DNA of 64,000 bases from Bacteroidota bacterium (GCA_947447375.1 CANFJB010000001.1:124001-188000), one strand, 5' to 3'; positions 54,584 through 61,606 are shown, counted from the first letter of the stretch. A program made the numbers and translations. The notes: generated from the sequence alone by a model not told the origin.

Positions 54584-55183
54584 TTATTTATGTAATATTT
54601 CATAAAAATATCTAACTTCTTTAGATGAATAAATCGCCCCATCTTTATCATATATTATATTATATTCTTCAAGATGGATTCGGGACTCATATAATGTGTT
54701 TGGTTCACATATGATAGTTAGTTTATCTTTAATATCATTCTGTTCAATCATATCTCTTGCACAATCAATCAAAAAGTGGGAATGGTAGAAATTGTCGTTT
54801 GAATTCTTTTCAATAGAATAATAAAGAATTATTTGGTTTTTCTCCATTTGTAAAGATTTAAGTTCATCAAATAAGAATCTCATCTTATTTTTTAAATCTT
54901 GAATGGTTGAACTTACCGGCACAATATTTCCAATGAAGTTCCAATAATGATTCCTTACCCATTTAATTGTTTGGTTAAATTCTTTTGAACTTAATCTTCT
55001 TCTTTTTCTAAATAGTTCATCTAATATGGATTGATGTATTAATCTTGTTGGAGAACCTGATTTAGAATTAATAAATTTTGTTTTAGAGGAATCAATATTT
55101 TTAATTCTCTTTTTGTAGGTTGCTAATGAGAGGGGATATAATTCTAGTATCTCTTTTTTGTTGTACCATTCTTTTGTTTGCAT
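54584..55183 (-). CDS. Candidate HUH-type replication/mobilisation protein
   Basis: 199-aa protein. The N-terminal 60 residues (EWYNKKEILELYPLSLATYKK) look like a helix-turn-helix DNA-binding segment followed by a basic RKRRRLS stretch. The remainder has WNFIGNIVP (82-89), then YHSHFLIDC with His134-x-His136, and finally YSSK (185-188). This order (motif I, H-x-H, Y-x-x-K) is that of HUH endonucleases such as rolling-circle Rep proteins. Ser replaces the usual hydrophobic residue between the histidines and the family match is not certain. It would fit replication or mobilisation of the excised island. Confidence 0.5.
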   Translation of the reverse strand: MQTKEWYNKKEILELYPLSLATYKKRIKNIDSSKTKFINSKSGSPTRLIHQSILDELFRKRRRLSSKEFNQTIKWVRNHYWNFIGNIVPVSSTIQDLKNKMRFLFDELKSLQMEKNQIILYYSIEKNSNDNFYHSHFLIDCARDMIEQNDIKDKLTIICEPNTLYESRIHLEEYNIIYDKDGAIYSSKEVRYFYEILHK

Positions 55184-55556
55184 AGTAAATCTATCTCTAT
55201 TTAATAAAGTTTTATTATTGAGAATTATTTCTATGATATAATTAAAATAAGAAATTAGATAATTATTAAAGAATTAAGTAACCACTTTATATTTTGACTA
55301 TCATCAACCGAGTATTTCTCTTTTTAATAAATATCAATAGATTATGAAAAGTCAAACTGATTTTAAATTTATTTTCAAAAAAATCAAAATCAAATAAAGA
55401 AAATACCCCAAACATTAATTTAACCTCAAGCGAAAACGCAATAGGTTGTTTCAATTTAATAAGCGTCTCAAAAAAATAGCTTTCATCGGCGCCGACATAT
55501 AGGTTTTCCGCTGTATGTTAGCCTAATAGAAATCCAAAGGATAAAATTGAGACATT
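55184..55556. other. Non-coding gap upstream of the serine recombinase
   Basis: About 370 bp of AT-rich sequence. Near its right end ACATATAG (55495-55502) and CTGTATGT (55511-55518) form an imperfect inverted repeat, directly followed by GTTAGCC (55517-55523), 40 bp before the recombinase ATG. This could be a res-like binding site for the recombinase. Nothing else is recognised. Confidence 0.4.
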
Positions 55557-56201
55557 ATGATAAAAGCAGTAATCTATTCCAGAGTAAGTTCGGAAGGTAA
55601 TCGTCAGGATAATGAAAGACAAACAAATGAACTTATTGAATATGCCAACAAGATGGGTTACAAACTCGTTGAGGTATATGAAGAAAAAGTTAGTGGTTAT
55701 AAGAAAAATGAAGACCGACCAATATTTTCAAGAATGTTAGAAGAAATTGAAAAGGGTGCAATTGATAAAGTATTAGTATGGGAATTAAGTAGAATTGGTC
55801 GTTCAGTAATTCAGTCTCTACAGAACATTCAACTATTGACAGATAAAAAAGTATCCATCTACATTAAGAACTTCAATTTGGAGACATTAAACGATGATAA
55901 AACCCCCAATTCGTTATCTATGTTTATGGTTCAGATTTTGTTTAGTGTTGCTAATATGGAGGCACAACTAACTAAAAGCAGGATGGTTTCCGGCTATCGT
56001 AATCATATTAAGAATGGCGGTAAAGTGGGAAGAAAATCAGGTTCTATTGAAACCGAAGAAGAAACAATTCAAAAACATTCGGATGTATTAAAATTATTAA
56101 AAAAGAAATTATCAATCAGGCAAATATCCGGATTAACAAATAAATCAACAAATACGGTTTTGAAAGTGAAATCAACCGCAAATAAACTTCAAATGATATG
56201 A
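55557..56201 (+). CDS. Serine recombinase (resolvase/invertase type)
   Basis: 214-aa small serine recombinase. The N-terminal catalytic domain has IYSRVSSEGNRQDNERQ with nucleophile Ser11. Further conserved parts are FSRMLEEIEKGAIDKVLVWE and LSRIGRSV, followed by the dimer helix ILFSVANMEAQLTKSRMVSG. A C-terminal DNA-binding segment has SIRQISGLTNKSTNTVLKVK. Full-length and apparently active. It overlaps a 120-aa gene by 4 bp. It might resolve multimers, invert DNA or act on nearby sites. It lies 440 bp upstream of the cassette array, but integron systems normally use tyrosine recombinases, so a link is unproven. Confidence 0.93.
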   Translation: MIKAVIYSRVSSEGNRQDNERQTNELIEYANKMGYKLVEVYEEKVSGYKKNEDRPIFSRMLEEIEKGAIDKVLVWELSRIGRSVIQSLQNIQLLTDKKVSIYIKNFNLETLNDDKTPNSLSMFMVQILFSVANMEAQLTKSRMVSGYRNHIKNGGKVGRKSGSIETEEETIQKHSDVLKLLKKKLSIRQISGLTNKSTNTVLKVKSTANKLQMI

Positions 56202-56560
56202 AAGAATATCCTATATCTATTTCAAAAGTTTATGTCCTATTAAATAAAGTATTGAATACTTTAATAAGAAGAAAGTTTGGTAAACATTATTCCATTCGTT
56301 TAAACTCATTAACTTTTATTTCTAACCGAAGTAATGTAAATTATTTTCAAACTTCTTCAGAGAAAATTACTATAAAATCGTTAAAACCAATTCAATTGAA
56401 TGAACTACTATTGATTAAAGAGTTTTTATTGTTTAATATCAATACTGCATTATTATGTATAGATAATGTATATTATATTGAAGTTGTGGAACTTGACCTT
56501 AAAATAGCAACAACCAATAATTATTTATTAAACAATTTTAATAAAAAAGACTATATTTGA
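56198..56560 (+). CDS. Hypothetical protein coupled to the serine recombinase
   Basis: 120-aa protein (MKEYPISISKVYVLLNKVLN) without a recognised domain. It has a basic first half (LIRRKFGKHYSIRLNSLTFI) and a hydrophobic segment (LLLIKEFLLFNINTALLCID). The 4-bp ATGA overlap with the recombinase gene indicates translational coupling, so it may be an accessory factor. A hairpin, TCATAC...GTATGA (about 56581-56620), follows the stop and may terminate the pair. Confidence 0.6.
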   Translation: MKEYPISISKVYVLLNKVLNTLIRRKFGKHYSIRLNSLTFISNRSNVNYFQTSSEKITIKSLKPIQLNELLLIKEFLLFNINTALLCIDNVYYIEVVELDLKIATTNNYLLNNFNKKDYI

Positions 56561-56580
56561 AATAAATAAAGTAAGATGGT

Positions 56581-56620
56581 AGTCATACCAATCTACCCTT
56601 TTTGGGGTGGCTTTGTATGA
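56581..56620 (+). terminator. Hairpin between the recombinase pair and the cassette array
   Basis: TCATAC pairs with GTATGA and an inner CTACCC with GGGGTGG (wobble) over a T-rich loop. It follows the 120-aa gene by about 20 bp. Weak T-run. Either a terminator or a remnant of a cassette site. Confidence 0.4.
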
Positions 56621-56699
56621 TTTTGTCATACATATATACAAGTTAGCGGTCAGGCTATGACGACGCCCACAACCTACAGACAACGAAACGAAATAATAG

Positions 56700-57269
56700 A
56701 TGAAAGAATTAATAATATTGACAGTAATTTCAGGACTTGCTTTTTTGCTTTTTCTCGTGACACTCATATTGGGTTTGACGAAAAAAAATAAGAAACTTAA
56801 ACTGACATCGTTGTTATTGTTTTTTGCATTTATCGGTTTGACAGCTTGGACAGGTTTTAAGTTTGTAAGCAAGACATATAACAAAGTAACAGAAACTTTA
56901 AGACCCAGGACTGGTGACGAAATTTATGACGCACTGTTTGACAAAAAACAAACGGACTGCATTAAAATTTTGAAATACCAAGACCAAGTTGTTCCTAAAA
57001 TTGACTATGCTATTTGGTTGCATTTTGAAACTTGCCCAGACGAATTAAAACGAATTTTATCCAAACATCAGTTTTCATCAGAAAAACTATCGACAGCAAA
57101 ATGGGACGGAAAAATTCCTTATGGTGAGACATTAGACTGGTTCAATCCAACGACTTTAGGTGACACAATTATGGTTTATGAATATTCAACCAACGACAAT
57201 AAAAATATTCAAACAATTTGGACTAATTTAGACAGCACAAAAGTTTTTGTAAGAGACATATTTGACTAA
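56700..57269 (+). CDS. Cassette gene 1: small membrane protein
   Basis: 189-aa protein with two N-terminal membrane helices (IILTVISGLAFLLFLVTLIL and LTSLLLFFAFIGLTAWTGFK) and a soluble C-terminal domain of about 120 residues (DEIYDALFDKKQTDCIKILK ... TNDNKNIQTIWTNLDSTKVF). No family recognised. It starts 58 bp after the first GTTAGC core and ends 52 bp before the next site. Single gene, no visible promoter match apart from AT-rich DNA. Codon choice (more GAC/ACA) differs slightly from the core genes, a sign of transfer. Confidence 0.7.
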   Translation: MKELIILTVISGLAFLLFLVTLILGLTKKNKKLKLTSLLLFFAFIGLTAWTGFKFVSKTYNKVTETLRPRTGDEIYDALFDKKQTDCIKILKYQDQVVPKIDYAIWLHFETCPDELKRILSKHQFSSEKLSTAKWDGKIPYGETLDWFNPTTLGDTIMVYEYSTNDNKNIQTIWTNLDSTKVFVRDIFD

Positions 57270-57321
57270 AATGAATTCTGTAAATAGACAAGATATTGAC
57301 ACTGAAAAAGAAGCCCGAACC

Positions 57322-57451
57322 GCTAACACGGGTTTGGCAAAAGTGGCGGTTCAGTGCTCCGCAGACACATTTGTGGTTAATCAAAGTTTGGTTCTCCGCA
57401 TCAACATTTATGGTGAAAATCGCCACCTTAGCCAAGCCCGAAAACGTTAGC
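57322..57451 (+). repeat. attC-like site 1 (130 bp, subfamily A)
   Basis: Runs from GCTAAC to GTTAGC. Left arm GGGTTTGGCAAAAGTGGCG pairs with right arm CGCCACCTTAGCCAAGCCC: GTGGCG/CGCCAC perfectly and GGGTTTGGC/GCCAAGCCC with one G-U. The centre contains AGTGCT and ACATTTGTG, shared with site 3. An apparent 62-aa reading frame across it is rejected. Confidence 0.75.
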
Positions 57452-57488
57452 AGTCAGTTTCACAAAACTAAGATTAAACTACAATATT

Positions 57489-57911
57489 TTGGAAGAAGAA
57501 GAATTAGATAACATAATTGCGAAAATTGAAAATCAAAACCCAAAAGAGAAAGCTTTTTTTGGTGTCTACGACTTGAATGAAGACGGAAATGAAGCAACAA
57601 TTAAAGCAAATAAATATGGTTTGGAATTGTTTGCTTGTGAATTATTAAAAGCGTCGAGAAAAGCAAACGAAATTATTGAAGATTCTGAAAAAAATATTAT
57701 TGTAATTGATGCAAAAGAAAAATGGATAACTGGTGATATCTGGTTAGGTTATATTGAACCGAAATCTGAAGACAGACTAGATTTAGAAGAAGAGCCTGTA
57801 AAAGAGAATTGGAAAGATAAAGTCGCGAAATATGGTTGTTTCGCAACCATTGGAATTATAATAGTAATCTTCATCGCTGGAGTTGCATCAGTTATTAGTT
57901 GGTTTGAGTGA
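57489..57911 (+). CDS. Cassette gene 2: acidic protein with C-terminal anchor
   Basis: 140-aa protein starting, as far as can be seen, at a TTG (57489, reading LEEEELDNIIAKIENQNPKE with Met initiation). No in-frame ATG lies nearby. The soluble part is acidic (ATIKANKYGLELFACELLKA, DAKEKWITGDIWLGYIEP). A hydrophobic segment near the C-terminus (CFATIGIIIVIFIAGVASVI) should anchor it in the membrane as a tail. No family recognised. It begins 38 bp after site 1 and ends 20 bp before site 2. The rare start codon is the weak point. Confidence 0.6.
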   Translation: MEEEELDNIIAKIENQNPKEKAFFGVYDLNEDGNEATIKANKYGLELFACELLKASRKANEIIEDSEKNIIVIDAKEKWITGDIWLGYIEPKSEDRLDLEEEPVKENWKDKVAKYGCFATIGIIIVIFIAGVASVISWFE

Positions 57912-57930
57912 AAGGTGACATAACCGAACC

Positions 57931-58060
57931 GCTAACAGCCGTTTCTCGCAATTGCGAATTTTGTGGTAAGTTCACGTTTACGTTTCGCAAAATTTTTTAT
58001 CTTTAACAGAAAATAATTAGTTCCGAAGTTCGCAACTGCGTGAAGCGGCGGAACGTTAGC
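57931..58060 (+). repeat. attC-like site 2 (130 bp, subfamily B)
   Basis: GCTAAC to GTTAGC. Left arm CCGTTTCTCGCAATTGCGAA matches the reverse complement of TTCGCAACTGCGTGAAGCGG at 17 of 20 positions. The centre has the stretch TTTTTTATCTTTAACAG, shared with site 4. Near-identical to site 4 and unlike sites 1 and 3. Confidence 0.75.
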
Positions 58061-58070
58061 AGATATTGTA

Positions 58071-58772
58071 ATGAGACAAACCACAAACATATTGACCATA
58101 CTTTTTATTATCTTGACAATTAGTTCGTACGGACAAGTTGACAAGAGAAAGAATTATTTCCCAATTTGGACTTTTCATAAGGATAGTATAAACATACACG
58201 GAATTTCTGTTGGACTTTGGTCTTTTAATAGTGAACCGAGATTTACGAATACGAACGGAATTAAAATTGAGTTAATTGGGATAGGAATTGGAATTCCCTT
58301 AATACCAAGAAGTCCAATTGTAGAAACCGACAGTGCATTTATAAAGTTAAAACAAGAACCTTTATCTGAGAGAATAAACGGACTAAATTTATCAGCATCT
58401 GGTTCTGCTTGTCATTGTTTGACAAATGGTTTGACTGCAGGATTTATTGGACAAATACACTTTCAAGTTAACGGCATTTCGACATCTCTTTTTATGAACT
58501 TTACACAAAAACATAATGGAGTAATGACTGCGTTATTTAATGACGCTTACTATATGAACGGTTTACAAGTAGGATTTTCTAACAATGGTTACAAAACAAA
58601 AGGACTTCAAGTTGGTATTCTTGGGAACAACGCAGATGAAATGAATGGACTTCAAATCGGGCTATTCAATAAATCAAAAAAACTCAAAGGAGTTCAAATC
58701 GGACTTTGGAATGTAAACCAAAGACGAAAATTACCTTTGATAAATTGGAATTTTAAACAAGACACAGAATGA
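58071..58772 (+). CDS. Cassette gene 3: exported surface-repeat protein
   Basis: 233-aa secreted protein. A signal peptide (MRQTTNILTILFIILTISSY, ending near GQ) leads to a beta-rich domain. The C-terminal third contains repeats of about 17-20 residues around GLQVG: MNGLQVGFSN, TKGLQVGILG, MNGLQIGLFN and LKGVQIGLWN. Such GLQIG(L)xN repeats occur in LA_2272-type surface proteins. Envelope or surface display is likely. Starts 10 bp after site 2 and ends 20 bp before site 3. Confidence 0.75.
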   Translation: MRQTTNILTILFIILTISSYGQVDKRKNYFPIWTFHKDSINIHGISVGLWSFNSEPRFTNTNGIKIELIGIGIGIPLIPRSPIVETDSAFIKLKQEPLSERINGLNLSASGSACHCLTNGLTAGFIGQIHFQVNGISTSLFMNFTQKHNGVMTALFNDAYYMNGLQVGFSNNGYKTKGLQVGILGNNADEMNGLQIGLFNKSKKLKGVQIGLWNVNQRRKLPLINWNFKQDTE

Positions 58773-58792
58773 CGGAATATAGAACAACATCT

Positions 58793-58922
58793 GCTAACAT
58801 CGGTTTGGCAATATGGCGGCTGAAGTGCTTCTATGAAACATTTGTGCAAGGTTCAACAGCAGTAATTCTATTTAACTTTTGTACTAAAAATCCGCCACTT
58901 CGCAAAGCCGCAAAACGTTAGC
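58793..58922 (+). repeat. attC-like site 3 (130 bp, subfamily A)
   Basis: GCTAAC to GTTAGC. Left arm CGGTTTGGC pairs with GCAAAGCCG (two mismatches), and GGCGG pairs with CCGCC further in. Shares AGTGCT and ACATTTGTG in the centre with site 1. It also has TTTAACTTTTGTAC near the right side, a sequence close to a TAnnTTTG promoter element. Confidence 0.75.
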
Positions 58923-58944
58923 ACCAATTTGAAACACACATTAA

Positions 58945-59433
58945 ATGAAACAAATTCTTTTCCTATTCACTTTATTTCTATTTTGCAGTTGTGATACTAA
59001 AAGGTATCCGTTAGATATGCCAAATGACTTTGCAATTAAAATAGATTTTGGACATCAAAAATATAATTCAAGAACTGGAATTCTTACAAGGGAATTTATG
59101 AGAAGTCCTGATATGCATATTAGAATAAATCTGACCGTTGAACAGAAAATTGAAATTTATAACTATTATAAAAAAGTAGATTTTTTATCCTTTCCTTCTG
59201 AATTTGAATGTGATACATTAAAACCTGGTGGAGTTATTCCATCCTATGGTTTTGAAATAGAAATAACATCAAATAAAATTGTCAAAAGTTCTAGAACAAG
59301 TGATTATTGTCAAAATAAAATCGAAAAAGAAAAAGAGAAGAATTTAATAGTATTAGAAAATATGATTTTAAAAATCATTGAAAATGACGTGAAATATAAA
59401 AAAATGCCTGATACTGATTATATAAGATTATAA
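58945..59433 (+). CDS. Cassette gene 4: lipoprotein
   Basis: 162-aa lipoprotein with signal MKQILFLFTLFLFCSCDTKR (lipidation at Cys14 or Cys16). The mature domain (IRINLTVEQKIEIYNYYKKV ... SYGFEIEITSNKIVKSSRTS) is alpha/beta, with cysteines in EFECDTLK and SDYCQNK. No family recognised. Starts 22 bp after site 3 and ends 9 bp before site 4. Last gene of the array. Confidence 0.7.
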   Translation: MKQILFLFTLFLFCSCDTKRYPLDMPNDFAIKIDFGHQKYNSRTGILTREFMRSPDMHIRINLTVEQKIEIYNYYKKVDFLSFPSEFECDTLKPGGVIPSYGFEIEITSNKIVKSSRTSDYCQNKIEKEKEKNLIVLENMILKIIENDVKYKKMPDTDYIRL

Positions 59434-59442
59434 AAAACTGTT

Positions 59443-59573
59443 GCTAACAGCCGTTTCTCGCAATTGCGAGTTTTGTAGGAAGTTCGCGTTTGCGTTCCGC
59501 AAAATTTTTTATCTTTAACAGAAAATAATTCGTTCCGAAGTTCGCAACTGACGAGAAGCGTCGGAACGTTATA
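59443..59573 (+). repeat. attC-like site 4 (131 bp, subfamily B, degenerate right core)
   Basis: GCTAAC to GTTATA. Most of its 131 bp is identical to site 2, including the TTTTTTATCTTTAACAG centre. One extra base lies in the right arm and the right core reads GTTATA instead of GTTAGC. It ends at the stop codon of the convergent gene 59569-60036. This is the array terminus. Confidence 0.72.
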
Positions 59574-60036
59574 TTTTATTACTTCTTTTAATATCTCCAA
59601 ACACTTCTGTTTTTGGTTCGTATTGTTGGTAAAACTCCCTTTCAAAAGCCAATTCAAATTCATATTCTTTTTGTTCTTTAGTCCCGATACTAATTTCAAG
59701 ATAGGGAACTATTTTTTTTGCCCTTGCTCTAAATTCTATTTCATTTAATTTTGCTTTAGTTTCCATTACGAATGATAAAACAATAATATCCTTATTTGGA
59801 GTAAAATCATAAAATCCGGAGGGACTCAATTTGCTCCACCATTCCCGGTTGGAAGATTGACCTACTAATCCTGTTTTGGAATTGGATAATCTCTTATAGA
59901 ACTCACTAACACTATTTACTCTTCGGTAAAATGTTTCAGTTGAAAAGGTAATTGTCGCAACATACCAATACCTATTTTCTTTTTGTTCTTTTATTTCACG
60001 AAGTAATGACTTTATCTTCTGTTGTAGCTTATTCAT
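59569..60036 (-). CDS. Hypothetical island protein at the array end
   Basis: 155-aa soluble protein (MNKLQQKIKSLLREIKEQKE), helical and basic near the start with a coiled-coil-like first 20 residues. It is followed by YWYVATITFSTETFYRRVNS and later DIIVLSFVMETKAKLNEIEF. No family recognised. Its stop codon (59571-59569) overlaps the right core of attC-like site 4, so the cassette array abuts the gene's 3' end exactly. The original C-terminus may have been altered by cassette insertion. Confidence 0.6.
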   Translation of the reverse strand: MNKLQQKIKSLLREIKEQKENRYWYVATITFSTETFYRRVNSVSEFYKRLSNSKTGLVGQSSNREWWSKLSPSGFYDFTPNKDIIVLSFVMETKAKLNEIEFRARAKKIVPYLEISIGTKEQKEYEFELAFEREFYQQYEPKTEVFGDIKRSNKI

Positions 60037-60165
60037 AAATATTGATTGATTGTTGTAATGGGTATAATCCCCCAGACCTGTTATAGACCGATTTTAGTTT
60101 ATTACTTTAATATTACTAGCGGTGTTTCCCAGCAAAAAAGGTCAGTATTCATCCCATTAAAGGTA

Positions 60166-60792
60166 TTAAAATGGGAGTTCTACGCTCTTTAACATACGCA
60201 TTTGTTGAGGGAAGTCAAGGATGTTATCCCCATTTTCAATATCAAATACTACCAATTCCATTGGGAAAAAGGACATTATTTGTAGTTCTAATGGATTAAC
60301 ATATTTTTCCAAATCTGATAATCTTTTTTTGGTAAACTGTTTGGTGTTCTCATAATATATAAAACAGGATTCTATCATATCCTGAATATCCATAATTTCC
60401 ATAATTTCCATTCCAACATCTTCTGAAACTTGATAAAAATGGATGTGAAGATTGGGGTATTTAGCTTTTTTGTTATATTGAACTTCCGGTTTTACAAAAG
60501 TTATTTTATCTATTAGTTTGGATTTATTCTCCTCAACAATTTTTTTAATTCCATCAATTCTAAAATAATTCATAATTGTAAATTTATCTGTAGGATTGAT
60601 AGTTACCATCCAATGTTTCAATCGCAGAGGGAATTCAATCTTGCTTTCAACTATCTTTAACTCCTCTAACCGGTTATACAGCTTTAGGCAATTGTCCCGC
60701 TGTTGAGGAAATTCACAATCTACCTCTATTGAAATTAATCCTTCTCCGTCTGATTTACATCCAAATCCAAATAATGGCTTTAACTTTTTCAT
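60166..60792 (-). CDS. Hypothetical island protein with H-x-H motif
   Basis: 208-aa soluble protein (MKKLKPLFGFGCKSDGEGLI). A central segment YPNLHIHFYQVSED gives His116-Ile-His118 after an alpha/beta stretch (LKHWMVTINPTDKFTIMNYF). That superficially recalls the HUH motif of Rep proteins, but no Y-x-x-K motif follows and the context residues differ. No confident family. Followed by a 129-bp gap and the 155-aa gene, on the same strand, possibly cotranscribed. Confidence 0.55.
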   Translation of the reverse strand: MKKLKPLFGFGCKSDGEGLISIEVDCEFPQQRDNCLKLYNRLEELKIVESKIEFPLRLKHWMVTINPTDKFTIMNYFRIDGIKKIVEENKSKLIDKITFVKPEVQYNKKAKYPNLHIHFYQVSEDVGMEIMEIMDIQDMIESCFIYYENTKQFTKKRLSDLEKYVNPLELQIMSFFPMELVVFDIENGDNILDFPQQMRMLKSVELPF

Positions 60793-60918
60793 AATACTCT
60801 TTTATTATAAGTATTCGTAAAAATGGGAAAAGTCATTTTTTGACTAAATTTTTCTATAAATTTTTTAAACGGGTTTTGGGTTGTTTAAGGTATTATCACC
60901 CCTATATGAGAACTTTTG

Positions 60919-60973
60919 AAGGGAGGGAAGGAAGGGGTGGATACCGCAAGGGTTTACCGGAGGGGGTATGGGG
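60919..60973 (+). other. G-rich tract in the divergent gap
   Basis: Within AT-rich DNA, the plus strand carries several GGG/GGGG runs (GAAGGGAGGGAAGGAAGGGG and GGAGGGGGTATGGGG). It lies between the divergent starts of the 208-aa gene and the 151-aa gene. It could form a G-quadruplex, or be part of an origin or transfer site. No gene is seen. Confidence 0.45.
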
Positions 60974-61039
60974 ATATACTTGTATTTGGGATATGCTTTT
61001 TTATTCTTACATTGCATAAAATTTATTAATGTATTAGAT

Positions 61040-61492
61040 ATGAAAAAAGATAATTTAAATAAACTTGATTTTAGAGGATTTTTTAACCATCCGACGCAAT
61101 CTGAAATCAAAAGTATTTTATTACCAATGTCTATTAAATCATTTAATGACTTTTGCAATGACAATAAACAAATTATTGAAACCTATAACTTTTGGAAAGA
61201 GAAGATTGATGAACTTCAATATAGATTAAATTACACCTACAAATTATCTGTTGTTAAGAATAGGGATGCAGATAAAAGTATATTAGCAAGGGTTAAATGG
61301 CAATATAAATACAAAGGGGAATATAGAAAACCTGCATATATTGGAGTTTATATAGGTTCACTAAAAGATTTTCCAAAAGGATTGAATGAAAACAATATAG
61401 ATGAAGTCGCAAAATTGAAAATTGAAGAGTATTTTAAGAATAAAATTCCCATAATTCTTCAAGATATTTATGGAAATGAATATCAATTATAA
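61040..61492 (+). CDS. Hypothetical island protein
   Basis: 151 aa from the ATG at 61040 (MKKDNLNKLDFRGFFNHPTQ). The longer frame to 60968 would begin in the promoter-like region. Soluble, with YNFWKEKIDELQYRLNYTYK and YKGEYRKPAYIGVYIGSLKD. No family recognised. A weak promoter match (TTG 60986-60988, 20 bp, TACATTGC 61009-61016) precedes it, and a terminator follows at 61520. Confidence 0.6.
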   Translation: MKKDNLNKLDFRGFFNHPTQSEIKSILLPMSIKSFNDFCNDNKQIIETYNFWKEKIDELQYRLNYTYKLSVVKNRDADKSILARVKWQYKYKGEYRKPAYIGVYIGSLKDFPKGLNENNIDEVAKLKIEEYFKNKIPIILQDIYGNEYQL

Positions 61493-61519
61493 AATAATTC
61501 AATAATTTTATTATACTTA

Positions 61520-61540
61520 AACCGCTGTAATTCAGCGGTT
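61520..61540 (+). terminator. Terminator after the 151-aa gene
   Basis: AACCGCTG / CAGCGGTT stem (8 bp) with a TAATT loop and a following T-run. Confidence 0.85.
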
Positions 61541-61575
61541 TTTTAATTTTATAAAAAAATATTTTCATTATTACA

Positions 61576-61606
61576 TTGCATATTAAAATAGAATGTACTA
61601 GATTTG
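61576..61606 (+). promoter_or_regulatory. Promoter of the ParB/methyltransferase gene
   Basis: TTG (61576-61578), 20-bp spacer, TAGATTTG (61599-61606): a full flavobacterial promoter. Transcription would start near 61613 and leave a leader of about 200 nt before the ATG at 61814. The leader carries a C-rich section (61710-61790) but no recognised riboswitch or terminator. Confidence 0.65.

Larger units (their letters stand above)
56642..59573 (+). mobile_element. Integron-like array of four single-gene cassettes
   Basis: From GTTAGC at 56642 to GTTATA at 59573 the DNA alternates gene and site four times. Each gene is on the plus strand and each is followed by an imperfect inverted repeat running from GCTAAC to GTTAGC. 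The sites are at 57322-57451, 57931-58060, 58793-58922 and 59443-59573. The terminal motifs resemble the R'' and R' core sites of integron attC elements, and the arms pair with mismatches as in attC hairpins. The cores read GTTAGCA or GTTAGCG rather than strict GTTRRRY, and no intI gene is in the window, so integron-like is a description, not proof. Confidence 0.7.

Noticed and set aside
57262..57450. 62-aa and 71-aa plus-strand frames across attC-like site 1
   Set aside because: They lie over the inverted-repeat site and have no recognisable protein features. The arms of the hairpin explain the open frames.
56642..59573. Naming the array a true class integron
   Set aside because: No integrase of the IntI type is visible and the core words deviate from the standard consensus, so only integron-like is claimed.
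59418..59699. 93-aa minus-strand frame over attC-like site 4
   Set aside because: It spans the site and overlaps the 155-aa gene in another frame; no support as a protein.
60865..61164. 99-aa minus-strand frame opposite the 151-aa gene
   Set aside because: It covers the G-rich divergent gap and the start of a better-supported plus-strand gene, and its composition is not protein-like.
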